64,000 nt of DNA from Chitinophagaceae bacterium (GTDB lineage Bacteria; Bacteroidota; Bacteroidia; Chitinophagales; Chitinophagaceae). The notes below the pieces were generated by a model. That model was not told where the DNA came from. It saw nothing but the letters and a program-made list of their open reading frames with translations, and did not search any database. Shown one piece after another: positions 36,820-45,592 of this stretch. The position numbers and the translations under genes were made by a program. The DNA is taken from positions 124,001 to 188,000 of the forward strand of contig JAIYAN010000012.1 in NCBI GenBank assembly GCA_027489035.1. The letters are read 5' to 3'. How positions within the stretch are numbered: position 1 is the first letter of the stretch; each line of letters begins with the position of its first letter.

Positions 36820-37959
36820 ATGAGTAATATAATAATTTTAGGAGCAGGAATGGTTGGCAGCGCTATGGCATTTGACTTGGCAAAAAATCATTCGATAACA
36901 CTTACTGATTTAAGTAATGAAAGATTGAATCATCTTCAACAAAAAAATGATTCTGTAAAATATATACAGCTTGATGTTACAAATTATAATGACCTTCGAA
37001 AAGTAATTGCCAATCAAGATTTGGTGATATGTGCTGTTCCAGGTTTTTTAGGTTTTGAAACCATTAAGCAAATTATTCTTGCCAAAAAAAATTTAATTGA
37101 CATTTCGTTTTTTCCTGAAAATGCATTGGAGCTTGATGCTTTAGCAAAAGCAAATGGAGTTACAGCAATTGTAGATTGTGGCGTAGCGCCTGGTGTTGGA
37201 AATTTTATTTTAGGCAGATATAATCATACCCATAAACTTACCGATTTCGAATGCCTTGTTGGCGGATTACCAAAAATTAAAAAATGGCCTTTTTACTATA
37301 AAGCGCCTTTTTCACCTGTTGATGTAATTGAAGAATATACAAGGCCTGCAAGATATATTGAAAACGGAAACCTCATCACACGCCCTGCTTTATCAGATTG
37401 CGAATATATTCATTTTGATGAAGTAGGTACACTAGAATCCTTCAACTCTGATGGATTAAGATCGATTATTTTTACGATGCCACATATCAGAAACATGAAA
37501 GAGAAAACATTGCGTTATCCCGGACATATTGAATACGTGCGTGTTTTAAAAGAAAGTGGGTTCTTTAATCAGCAACCAATTTCAATAAAAGGAACCGAAA
37601 TTTCTCCACTAGATTTTACAAGCAGAATATTATTTAACGAATGGAAACTAGGCGATAATGAACCTGAGCTTACCATTATGCGCGTTTCTGTTACGGGCGA
37701 AAATAATGAAGGCAAAACAGAAAAAATTGATTACTTTTTGTATGATGAATTTTGTTCAAATACAAATACCTCTTCTATGGCACGTACCACAGGATACACC
37801 GCCACAGCAGCTGCCAACATGCTTTTAAATGGCTTATTTACGCATAAAGGTATCTTTCCGCCAGAACTAATCGGACACGATGAAGCCTGTTTTAATTTTA
37901 TCTTCAATTATCTTTTAGAAAGAAACGTAAAATATAAAAAAACGATTTCCTTGGTTTAA
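36820..37959 (+). CDS. Saccharopine dehydrogenase-like protein
   Basis: A 379-residue NAD(P)-binding enzyme. The chosen ATG places the Rossmann motif at the N-terminus: MSNIIILGAGMVGSAMAFDL, followed by NQDLVICAVPGFLGFETIKQ and IVDCGVAPGVGNFILGRYN, a hallmark of the lysine-6-dehydrogenase/saccharopine dehydrogenase branch. The C-terminal domain holds GGLPKIKKWPFYYKAPFSP, which orders the active site in this family, and ARTTGYTATAAANMLLNGL. In lysine catabolism such enzymes make aminoadipate semialdehyde; the exact substrate cannot be assigned. The HEAT-repeat gene starts 10 bp after the stop. Confidence 0.85.
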   Translation: MSNIIILGAGMVGSAMAFDLAKNHSITLTDLSNERLNHLQQKNDSVKYIQLDVTNYNDLRKVIANQDLVICAVPGFLGFETIKQIILAKKNLIDISFFPENALELDALAKANGVTAIVDCGVAPGVGNFILGRYNHTHKLTDFECLVGGLPKIKKWPFYYKAPFSPVDVIEEYTRPARYIENGNLITRPALSDCEYIHFDEVGTLESFNSDGLRSIIFTMPHIRNMKEKTLRYPGHIEYVRVLKESGFFNQQPISIKGTEISPLDFTSRILFNEWKLGDNEPELTIMRVSVTGENNEGKTEKIDYFLYDEFCSNTNTSSMARTTGYTATAAANMLLNGLFTHKGIFPPELIGHDEACFNFIFNYLLERNVKYKKTISLV

Positions 37960-37969
37960 ATATTTTTAA

Positions 37970-38731
37970 ATGCCAACAACATTTTATGAATTAGATAAAC
38001 AAAGTAGAGATGAAATGGTGTTAAACATTAATGCCAATGTTTTAAATGCTTTTGACACAAATCAAAATGCGTATTTAATTCTATATTTTGATGATGAGGA
38101 TACCTACATTCGAAAGGCAGCCTATCTTTCTGTGTGTAAGATTTATGTACAACATAAAAAATTACAGCCACGTATCATTAAAATGCTCAAAGATTTATGT
38201 ACGCATGATTCATATAAAATCAGACAAACCGTAATCAATGCTGCTGGTGAAATTGGAAAAAAGGATTTTGATATTGTTCAACATTTTTTTGATGAGGCTT
38301 TATTCGACGATCATCATGCACCAAGAAATGCGGTGATTGGTTCAATTAAAAAAATGGGCGAAGTCAATCCAACACCTGTTTTAATTTGGGCTAAAAAATA
38401 TTTGCATCATTCAGATAAAGAAATTCGTAGAGAAATTTGCCATGGTATTGAATTAAGGGGTAGAAAATACCCGCAAGATATTCTGCCTTTACTTAAGGAA
38501 CTTCAATTTGACAATACTTCCCGTGTTAGAAAAACATTGGTTCATGTACTTGGACAAATTGCCTATAAAAGCGGATGTTTAGAAATTGTTATTGCGGATT
38601 TAAAAACATGGTCAAATCAACAACTCGTTGCAGACGCAATAGCCGAAATTATTGATGTGCATCAGCGATATAAAAATTTTTCAACACTAACACAAGATGA
38701 AGCAAAAGCGTATATTGAATCAAATTTTTAA
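37970..38731 (+). CDS. HEAT-repeat protein
   Basis: 253 residues, nearly all helical, with repeated pairs of the form YLILYFDDEDTYIRKAAYLSVCKIY, MLKDLCTHDSYKIRQTVINAAGEIG, and LLKELQFDNTSRVRKTLVHVLGQIA, about 35 residues apart. The D-x-R-K/R-x-A/T-x3-x-LG pattern is that of HEAT or PBS-lyase-type repeats; no catalytic residues are recognisable. No signal peptide, so it is cytoplasmic. Such proteins are scaffolds. It sits between a saccharopine-dehydrogenase-like gene and a lipoprotein, 10 bp from each, so these three are probably cotranscribed; the biological link is unknown. Confidence 0.8.
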   Translation: MPTTFYELDKQSRDEMVLNINANVLNAFDTNQNAYLILYFDDEDTYIRKAAYLSVCKIYVQHKKLQPRIIKMLKDLCTHDSYKIRQTVINAAGEIGKKDFDIVQHFFDEALFDDHHAPRNAVIGSIKKMGEVNPTPVLIWAKKYLHHSDKEIRREICHGIELRGRKYPQDILPLLKELQFDNTSRVRKTLVHVLGQIAYKSGCLEIVIADLKTWSNQQLVADAIAEIIDVHQRYKNFSTLTQDEAKAYIESNF

Positions 38732-38740
38732 ATTAATAAA

Positions 38741-39148
38741 ATGAACAAAAAAATACTCAAAAAATTAATTTACTTATTACCAATGATGACTTTGGTATTT
38801 TTTTCTTGCAGAACCGAAAATGAAACCGGCTGCACCTATTTTATTTCAGAAGCAGTATCACAAGTAAGCATGCCCGATAGTGCATTCGTAAATCAACCCA
38901 TCAATATCAATATTCATTACAATGCAAATAATGGATGTGGTAATTTTAATAATTTCAATGTAAATACAATTAACGACACGATTGTAATTTCACCAGTTGT
39001 AAAATATGAAGGTTGTGTTTGTACGATGATTTTTCAAAATTTACAATCTACTTACTTATACAGCACTTCTAATTTAGGCTATATGTATTTTAAATTTCCT
39101 CAGTCAGATGCTCGCTTTTTGATGGATAGTGTTTATATTCATCAATAA
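38741..39148 (+). CDS. Predicted lipoprotein of unknown function
   Basis: A 135-residue protein with a lipoprotein signal: KKLIYLLPMMTLVFFSC, lipidated Cys at residue 23. The mature part contains four further Cys (GCTYF, NGCGN, EGCVCTM) that could form disulfides, and beta strands with a VSMPDSAFVNQPINININ-like opening, resembling an immunoglobulin-like fold. It is not a family I can name. The gene begins 10 bp after the HEAT-repeat gene and 12 bp before a methyltransferase gene. Confidence 0.65.
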   Translation: MNKKILKKLIYLLPMMTLVFFSCRTENETGCTYFISEAVSQVSMPDSAFVNQPININIHYNANNGCGNFNNFNVNTINDTIVISPVVKYEGCVCTMIFQNLQSTYLYSTSNLGYMYFKFPQSDARFLMDSVYIHQ

Positions 39149-39159
39149 ATAAAATCTTT

Positions 39160-39954
39160 ATGTCACTCGACTATATCAACATTAATAAAAGTTCTTGGAA
39201 CAATAAAGTAGACATTCATCTAACTTCAGAATTTTACAACCAAGCAGCATTCTTACAAGGGCAAACTTCTTTAAAAGACATTGAATTAAATTTACTGGGC
39301 AATATAGCTGGTAAATCTGTATTGCATTTGCAATGTCATTTTGGACAAGACAGTATTTCGTTAGCAAAGTTGGGTGCCAAAGTAACTGCAGTAGATTTCT
39401 CCGAAAAAGCGATTGAAAAGGGTAAAGAAATTGCAGCACAAATGAATGTAAATGTTAATTTTATTTGTTGTGATATTTACAATTTAAAATCATTTTTGAC
39501 TGAAGAATTTGACATTGTTTTTACTTCATACGGCACCATTGGATGGCTTCCAGATTTAGATAAATGGGCAAACATTATCCATTCATTTTTAAAGCCAGAT
39601 GGCAAATTTATTTTTGTAGAATTTCATCCTGTCGTTTGGATGTTTGATGATCAGTTTGATAAAATTGGGTATGATTATTTTAATTCGGGTCCAATTGTGG
39701 AAGAATATTTGGGAACTTATGCAGACAAGGCAGCTGATTTAAAGCAATCTTATGTCATGTGGAATCATGGATTGAATGAGGTTTTCAAGTCGTTAAATAA
39801 TAATCATTTGCAAGTGGAAGATTTCGACGAATATGATTATTCGCCTTACAGTTGTTTTTTAAATACCATTGAATTTGAACCTGGAAAATTTAGAATTAAA
39901 AAATTAACGCATAAAATTCCGATGGTATATTCTTTAACGGCTGTAAAAAAATAA
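39160..39954 (+). CDS. Class I SAM-dependent methyltransferase
   Basis: 264 residues. Motif I GKSVLHLQCHFGQDSISLAKLG has the HLQCHFG form characteristic of a large bacterial subfamily, motif II is VTAVDFSEKAIEKG, and IVFTSYGTIGWLPDLDKW is motif IV. The C-terminal YDYSPYSCFLNTIEFEPGKFRIK ends with a short lipophilic strand, IPMVYSLTAVKK. The substrate of this subfamily is not known to me. It lies at the end of a tight same-strand series beginning at 36820. Confidence 0.83.
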   Translation: MSLDYININKSSWNNKVDIHLTSEFYNQAAFLQGQTSLKDIELNLLGNIAGKSVLHLQCHFGQDSISLAKLGAKVTAVDFSEKAIEKGKEIAAQMNVNVNFICCDIYNLKSFLTEEFDIVFTSYGTIGWLPDLDKWANIIHSFLKPDGKFIFVEFHPVVWMFDDQFDKIGYDYFNSGPIVEEYLGTYADKAADLKQSYVMWNHGLNEVFKSLNNNHLQVEDFDEYDYSPYSCFLNTIEFEPGKFRIKKLTHKIPMVYSLTAVKK

Positions 39955-39994
39955 TACTAAAAAAAGCACCTTAATTTCAAACAAAACAATTGCC

Positions 39995-40363
39995 ATGTTT
40001 AGATGTTTAATTTCACTCATAACTTGTTTGTTGTTAATTACTGCAATTGCAAAATCCCAATGCAGAATAAAGGACTATCAAACTTATAAATACGTTTTAA
40101 AAGTAGATGGTGATTATGTAGTCAACTACAACAATTATAAAAAGTTGTACAAATTCGATGGCGATTATTTAGTTGATTACAACAGCTATAAAAAAATACT
40201 CAAGTTTGATGGCAATTATATCGTTCGTTATTCGGATTATAAAAAAATAGGAATGTTGGATGGGGAGTATTTAATTCGTTATTCGGATTATAAAAAAGTA
40301 GCCGTTTTAGAATGTCCAGGTAGAAGGGGAGCTTTAGCAGCAGCAGCTTATTTTTTATATTAA
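39995..40363 (+). CDS. Secreted protein made of 17-residue repeats
   Basis: A 122-residue protein not belonging to any family I recognise. A signal peptide (CLISLITCLLLITAIAKSQ) is followed by four consecutive 17-residue repeats, residues 31-47, 48-64, 65-81 and 82-98, each close to YKK-I-L-K-F-DG-D-Y-I-V-R-YSD, and by a partial fifth, YKKVAVLEC (99-107). The C-terminus GRRGALAAAAYFLY is hydrophobic and small-residue-rich. The repeats are 51 bases each and the last two are nearly identical in DNA (a 24-base identical stretch), pointing to recent expansion. Each unit predicts a short beta hairpin, so a small solenoid or beta-roll is plausible. Confidence 0.75.
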   Translation: MFRCLISLITCLLLITAIAKSQCRIKDYQTYKYVLKVDGDYVVNYNNYKKLYKFDGDYLVDYNSYKKILKFDGNYIVRYSDYKKIGMLDGEYLIRYSDYKKVAVLECPGRRGALAAAAYFLY

Positions 40364-40394
40364 CTTTCATTGGTTAATTTGCACTTCAATCATC

Positions 40395-41771
40395 ATGACA
40401 GATACTTCAAACATATTTATTAATAAAGCGAACATTAAAGCGGCAGATTTAGAACATCGTCGTAAAATCAATTTCAATATTGGAAAATACAACGCGGCTG
40501 TACCTCAGGGAAAGCTGCAATTTAGCGCGTTGGAGTATGCTAGAGAGCGTGCAAAAAACATCAAATGGCGTGCATTAGAAAATTTAGATAAACAACTGGA
40601 AAATTTTGAATTGCAATTCAATAAACGCGGAGGAAAAGTATTGTGGGCAGAAAATACCGAAGATGCCATTAAAGAAATTCTAGCCATTTGTAAAGCAAGA
40701 GATTGCAAAACTTTGGTAAAGAGCAAAAGCATGGTTACCGAAGAAATTCATTTAAATCAAGCGCTTGAAGATAATGGAATTGAAAGCGTTGAAACAGATT
40801 TAGGTGAATATATTCAACAATTGGATGGCGAATCGCCTTATCATATCGTTACACCTGCGATGCACAAAAGCAAAGAAGATGTAGCCAAACTATTTGCGGA
40901 GAAATTAGGAACAGATCCAAATTTAACCCCACAGGAATTAACGCTTGTTGCTAGAGATATTCTTCGAAAAAAATATGTAGAAGCAGAAGTTGGGGTTACC
41001 GGTGCCAATTTTATCATCAGTGACATTGGTGGAATCGCCATCACCGAAAATGAAGGAAATGCAAGATTAAGTTGCGCGTTCCCAAAAACGCATATTGTTG
41101 TTGTTGGTATAGAAAAAGTAATTCCTTCTTTAAACGACCTTGCTTTATTTTGGCCTTTACTTAGTACGTTTGGTACAGGTCAACAACTTACAGTTTATAA
41201 TACCATTGTTACAGGTCCTCGACAACCCAATGAAACGGATGGCCCTGAAGAAATGTTTGTGATTTTATTGGATAATGGACGCACCAATATTTTAAAAAAC
41301 CCAAAACAAAGAGAGAGTCTTTATTGTATTCGTTGCGGCGCATGTTTAAATGCTTGTCCGGTGTATAAAAATATCGGCGGGCATAGTTATGGCGCTACTT
41401 ACAGCGGTCCAATTGGGAGTGTGATAACGCCAAATCTTCAAGGGTTAGAATCGTTTAAGCATCTCAGTTATGCATCTTCTTTATGTGGAAATTGTACCGA
41501 AGTTTGCTCGGTTAAAATCAACCTACATGAATTATTGCTTGATAATAGACATGAATCTGTTGAACAAGGAAATGCAAATTTTTCTGAAAAAATGGCTTGG
41601 AAAATCTGGAAATTATCAAACCTACATCGCAGTTTGTTGAATCTTGGAAATGCCAAAATGAAAAACAAAATTGTAAATAAATTATTTACTTCTTGGACTG
41701 CTTCAAGAGGAGATTTGAATTTCACAGAAAAAACCTTTAATCAACTTTGGAAAGAACGAGAGAAGAAATAA
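40395..41771 (+). CDS. lutB: L-lactate utilization iron-sulfur protein LutB
   Basis: LutB is part of the LutABC complex that oxidises L-lactate to pyruvate. The 458-residue protein has the LUD domain (TLVKSKSMVTEEIHLNQALE, ANFIISDIGGIAITENEGNARL) and a ferredoxin domain with two Cys clusters: YCIRCGACLNACPVYKNIGGH (near residue 312, four Cys) and SLCGNCTEVCSVKINLHELLL. The last 80 residues are the usual helical tail. lutA and lutC are not adjacent, although they are clustered in B. subtilis. The signature is otherwise full length. Confidence 0.94.
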   Translation: MTDTSNIFINKANIKAADLEHRRKINFNIGKYNAAVPQGKLQFSALEYARERAKNIKWRALENLDKQLENFELQFNKRGGKVLWAENTEDAIKEILAICKARDCKTLVKSKSMVTEEIHLNQALEDNGIESVETDLGEYIQQLDGESPYHIVTPAMHKSKEDVAKLFAEKLGTDPNLTPQELTLVARDILRKKYVEAEVGVTGANFIISDIGGIAITENEGNARLSCAFPKTHIVVVGIEKVIPSLNDLALFWPLLSTFGTGQQLTVYNTIVTGPRQPNETDGPEEMFVILLDNGRTNILKNPKQRESLYCIRCGACLNACPVYKNIGGHSYGATYSGPIGSVITPNLQGLESFKHLSYASSLCGNCTEVCSVKINLHELLLDNRHESVEQGNANFSEKMAWKIWKLSNLHRSLLNLGNAKMKNKIVNKLFTSWTASRGDLNFTEKTFNQLWKEREKK

Positions 41772-41841
41772 CGCATTTGTTTCGATGCCCAATACTCAAT
41801 AAAGTGTTATATTAGTTGAGTTATACTTTTTCAAGTCCAAT

Positions 41842-43128
41842 ATGATACTGTTTTACACCCATAAAATAACGCCACGTTTAAACTATATCTGTCATTTTAT
41901 TTTAAAAGAGCAGTTGGGTTTGGATTATGTCATTACTACAAATAAATCAGACTGTTTAGTTGCTAATCAAATTGTAATCAATTACAGCAATGAAAAAATT
42001 GAATCACATAATTTTCACATAAAGCCACATGGGTTACTATTTGAAACAGAAATCAAACATCAGCATATACAATGTTTTGAAGCCTATGGAAATTCAGCTT
42101 TTTTTTATGTAAATGATGCAGATTTGGCGTTTGATATTTTTGCAGCTACCTTTTATTTAATTAGCAGATACGAAGAATACTTGCCACATGAAAAAGACAT
42201 TTTCGGTAGATACGCACATGAAAATTCAATCGCGTTTAAAAACAATTTTCTGCAAAAACCAGTTGTCAATTTTTGGGTTAAACATTTTGGTCAATTATTG
42301 ATCAGTAAGTTTCCAAACATAGAAATCTCCAACCAATCTTTCAAATCCATATTAACATACGATATTGATATGGCTTGGTCTTTTAAAAACAAAGGTTTTT
42401 TACGAAACCTCGGCGGATTCTTGAAACAGCCAAGTTTGGAAAGATTATATGTATTGTTTAAATTAAAAAAAGATCCATTTGATTCCTATGCTTTTTTAGA
42501 TCAATTGCATAATCCTTTAAAACTCGATATTTACTATTTTTTCTTGGTGGCAAATTCAGTTAATCAGTTTGATAAAAACATTTCACTGAAAAGAAATCCG
42601 ATGCAGAATTTAATTAAACATCATCTTAATAAATATAAAATAGGGTTACATCCATCTTGGAAAAGCAAAAAGAACATTAGGTATTTAAAAGACGAAAAAA
42701 AATCGCTTGAATCCATCACTCAAGAGCCAGTTTTTTACTCGCGCCATCATTATATACATTTCACATTGCCAGAAGGCTACGAACGCTTGATTGAATGCGG
42801 CATTAAAAAAGACTTTAGCATGGGATATGGCAGCATCAACGGTTTCAGGGCTTCATTTGCTGGAAGTTTTTATTGGTATAATTTATCAAAAGAAACCATG
42901 ACCTCTTTAAAAATAATTCCGTTTTGTTTTATGGATGCCAATAGTTTTTACGAACAAGAACAAGACGCTGAAAAAAGTTTCGAGGAAATCATGCATTACA
43001 AAAATATTTGTGCTGAAGCAGACGGATTATTTGTCCCTATTTTTCATAACAATTTTTTAGGAACGGATAAGTCTTTTGCAGGTTGGAGAGAAATGTATGC
43101 AAAATTTATATCTCAGGCTCTACAATAA
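41842..43128 (+). CDS. Polysaccharide deacetylase-like protein
   Basis: 428 residues. An N-terminal domain of about 160 residues (ITPRLNYICHFILKEQLGLD, FEAYGNSAFFYVNDADLAFD, LISRYEEYLPHEKDIFGRY) is conserved in Bacteroidota proteins of this type. The second domain shows a NodB-like barrel: TYDIDMAW (residues 172-179) gives the Asp pair, YKIGLHPSW holds the His of the metal site, and FYSRHHYIHF and GFRASFAGSF are later motifs. A metal-dependent glycan deacetylase is expected, substrate unknown. The stop lies inside convergent EamA by 23 bp. Confidence 0.75.
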   Translation: MILFYTHKITPRLNYICHFILKEQLGLDYVITTNKSDCLVANQIVINYSNEKIESHNFHIKPHGLLFETEIKHQHIQCFEAYGNSAFFYVNDADLAFDIFAATFYLISRYEEYLPHEKDIFGRYAHENSIAFKNNFLQKPVVNFWVKHFGQLLISKFPNIEISNQSFKSILTYDIDMAWSFKNKGFLRNLGGFLKQPSLERLYVLFKLKKDPFDSYAFLDQLHNPLKLDIYYFFLVANSVNQFDKNISLKRNPMQNLIKHHLNKYKIGLHPSWKSKKNIRYLKDEKKSLESITQEPVFYSRHHYIHFTLPEGYERLIECGIKKDFSMGYGSINGFRASFAGSFYWYNLSKETMTSLKIIPFCFMDANSFYEQEQDAEKSFEEIMHYKNICAEADGLFVPIFHNNFLGTDKSFAGWREMYAKFISQALQ

Positions 43129-44044
43129 TTTTCTCCTGATCTCTTTTAACGCTATGGTTTACAATATATACACCAACTATGGTTACAATTGTTCCCATTA
43201 AAATGGTTAGTGTTAGTTTTTCTGCTAATAAAATAGATGCACTTATCATCGCTACAATTGGATTGATATAAGCATATAGAGAAGATATGGCAGGAGGTAA
43301 CTTTTTAAGGGAATAAATAAATGCAATAAAACTAATGATAGAACCAGCAGCAATTAAATAAAAAATAGCAAACCACGATTTACTTGTTATTTCCTTTATC
43401 GGTATGGGTTCTTGTGTAAAATGTACAATGGCAAATAACATCAATGACCCTAGTATCATTTGCCATCCCAAAGAATAATATGGATTAAGGCCAATTTTAT
43501 TTCGAGATAAAAAAACAGTACATAAACTCCAAGATAACATCGCAACAATTGAAAGCGATAATCCTAAAATTAAATCACTATCTATTTTGCTAAACATGTT
43601 TTTGTAAAACACAAAACCAACTCCGGCAATGCCTAAAATCAATCCAATAAAAGTTAAAGTAGAAACATTTCTTTTTTTAAAGAATATCCATTCAATGACC
43701 ACTACACTTAAAGGCGATAGTGCGCCAATTAAAGAAGCTAATCCAGTTGGTAAATATTTTAACCCCCAACTGCTTAATCCGTTGGCAATTACAAACATCA
43801 GTATAGACATCAGAAAGATAATTTTAAATTCTTTCCAATTGGGTAGCGGCATTTTTTTTACGAAAGAAAAAAAACAGATGAATAATGTACCAGCAATAAA
43901 CTGTCGTATATAAGCTACTTGAAGGCCTGGCAATTGCTCTACGGCAACTTTACTAGCAACCCACGTTGTACCCCATAAAATACTGGTCGTTGCTAATGCA
44001 AAATAACCACCAGCTGAAGATTTATTTATCGAATTGTCGCTCAA
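43106..44044 (-). CDS. EamA-family (DMT) transporter
   Basis: 312 residues with ten hydrophobic segments arranged as two EamA halves: FALATTSILWGTTWVASKVAV begins the first and LSLSIVAMLSWSLCTVFLSRN the second; GLASLIGALSPLSVVVIEWIFF and AISSLYAYINPIVAMISASIL close each. These carriers export amino acids, nucleosides or other metabolites. The start is TTG at 44044, one base after the purH stop, which implies translational coupling; no downstream ATG preserves the first helix. Substrate unknown. The C-terminus is acidic and short. Confidence 0.86.
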   Translation of the reverse strand: MSDNSINKSSAGGYFALATTSILWGTTWVASKVAVEQLPGLQVAYIRQFIAGTLFICFFSFVKKMPLPNWKEFKIIFLMSILMFVIANGLSSWGLKYLPTGLASLIGALSPLSVVVIEWIFFKKRNVSTLTFIGLILGIAGVGFVFYKNMFSKIDSDLILGLSLSIVAMLSWSLCTVFLSRNKIGLNPYYSLGWQMILGSLMLFAIVHFTQEPIPIKEITSKSWFAIFYLIAAGSIISFIAFIYSLKKLPPAISSLYAYINPIVAMISASILLAEKLTLTILMGTIVTIVGVYIVNHSVKRDQEKIIVEPEI

Positions 44045-44045
44045 A

Positions 44046-45563
44046 TTAATGTTTAAAATGTCTTTGTCCTGTTATTACCATCACCAAGTTTTCTGCTTTG
44101 CAATAGTTGATAGAATCTGCATCACGGATCGAACCTCCCGGTTGAATGAACGCAGTTATTCCTGCTTCATGTGCAATTTTTACACAATCATCAAATGGAA
44201 AAAATGCATCACTTGCCAAAACAGCTTCTTTCAAATCAAAATTAAATTGTTTGGCTTTTTCTATGGCATGTCTTAAAGCATCGATACGACTGGTTTGTCC
44301 GCATCCTTTTCCAATCAATTGTTTGTTTTTAACCAATGCAATGGCGTTGCTTTTTAAATGTTTACAAACCAAGTTGGCAAAAATCAAATCATCTTTTTCT
44401 CCATCAGAAGCAATTCTCCCGCCTTCTTCTTTCCATTCTGCAAAATTTCCAATATTGTTATCTTGAATTAATACACCGTTTAATAAAGATTTAAACTGTG
44501 TTTTTGGCAATTCGTTTTGTTTAAGTTGAAGTAAAATTCTGTTCTTTTTAGTTGATAAAATGCGCAATGCTTCCTCATCAAATTTAGGCGCAATCAATAC
44601 TTCAAAAAATAATTCATTGATGGCATTAGCGGTTTCTACATTCATTGTGTCATTGCAAACCAAAACTCCGCCAAATGCACTTTCAGGATCTCCTGCCAAA
44701 GCTAAGTCCCATGCCGATTTCAAGGTGTTTGCTTGCGCAATTCCACAAACATTGGTATGTTTAATGATGGCAAACGTAGTTGATGTAAATTCTTGAATAA
44801 TTTGAATGGCAGCGTCTACATCCACTAAATTATTATACGATAACTCTTTGCCATTAAGTTGTGTAAATACTTCATTTAAATTTCCATAAAAACTTGCAGG
44901 TTGATGTGGATTTTCGCCATAACGTAAACTGCGTTTTTCTTTGTTGAATGGCGTTATAAAATTGGTTTGATTAAAATAATTAGAAATCGCATTATCGTAA
45001 TGACTACAAACATCAAATGCTTTAACGGCAAAAAATCTACGTTGATCAAAACTGGTTTTACATTCTTGTGTACTTAATAATTGGTACAATAATTCGTATT
45101 CGCGTTTGGCGGCTACTACTGTTACGTCTTGATGATTTTTAGCAGCAGCACGAATCATAGACGGACCGCCAATATCAATTTTTTCAATGATTGGACTTTC
45201 ATCAACCAATTCCTGGTTAGCAAAACTATTAACGGTTTCTTCAAAAGGATATAAATCCACAATTACTAAATCAAATTCTGGGATTTGATATTGTTGCATT
45301 TCTGCTTTGTGTACATCATCAGCGCGTTTGCCTAAAATGGCGCCAAACACAAGCGGATGAAGGGTTTTCACTCTGCCGCCTAGTATTGAAGGAAAGCCGG
45401 TTAAACTTTCTACAGATACACAAGGGATATTTAATTTTTCAATAAACTCTCTTGTACCACCAGTGCTATAAATGGTTACGCCATGTTGATGTAAACATTG
45501 AACAATTGGCTCAAGTCCCTCTTTATAAAAAACAGAAATTAATGCGGATTGAATTTTTTTCAT
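44046..45563 (-). CDS. purH: Bifunctional AICAR transformylase/IMP cyclohydrolase
   Basis: PurH carries out the last two steps of purine synthesis. The 505 residues contain the MGS-like cyclohydrolase domain (QSALISVFYKEGLEPIVQCLHQHG, YSTGGTREF, GGRVKTLHPLVFGAILG) and the transformylase domain (LRYGENPHQPASFYG, AIIKHTNVCGIA, AFGGVLVCND, DAFFPFDDCVKIA and FIQPGGSIRDADSI). It is full length. In this window it follows comEC (29 bp gap) and carB, so pyrimidine and purine synthesis genes share the same transcription direction and perhaps a message. Confidence 0.97.
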   Translation of the reverse strand: MKKIQSALISVFYKEGLEPIVQCLHQHGVTIYSTGGTREFIEKLNIPCVSVESLTGFPSILGGRVKTLHPLVFGAILGKRADDVHKAEMQQYQIPEFDLVIVDLYPFEETVNSFANQELVDESPIIEKIDIGGPSMIRAAAKNHQDVTVVAAKREYELLYQLLSTQECKTSFDQRRFFAVKAFDVCSHYDNAISNYFNQTNFITPFNKEKRSLRYGENPHQPASFYGNLNEVFTQLNGKELSYNNLVDVDAAIQIIQEFTSTTFAIIKHTNVCGIAQANTLKSAWDLALAGDPESAFGGVLVCNDTMNVETANAINELFFEVLIAPKFDEEALRILSTKKNRILLQLKQNELPKTQFKSLLNGVLIQDNNIGNFAEWKEEGGRIASDGEKDDLIFANLVCKHLKSNAIALVKNKQLIGKGCGQTSRIDALRHAIEKAKQFNFDLKEAVLASDAFFPFDDCVKIAHEAGITAFIQPGGSIRDADSINYCKAENLVMVITGQRHFKH

Positions 45564-45592
45564 CTTGAATATTGATTGGTTTATTTTTAGAT

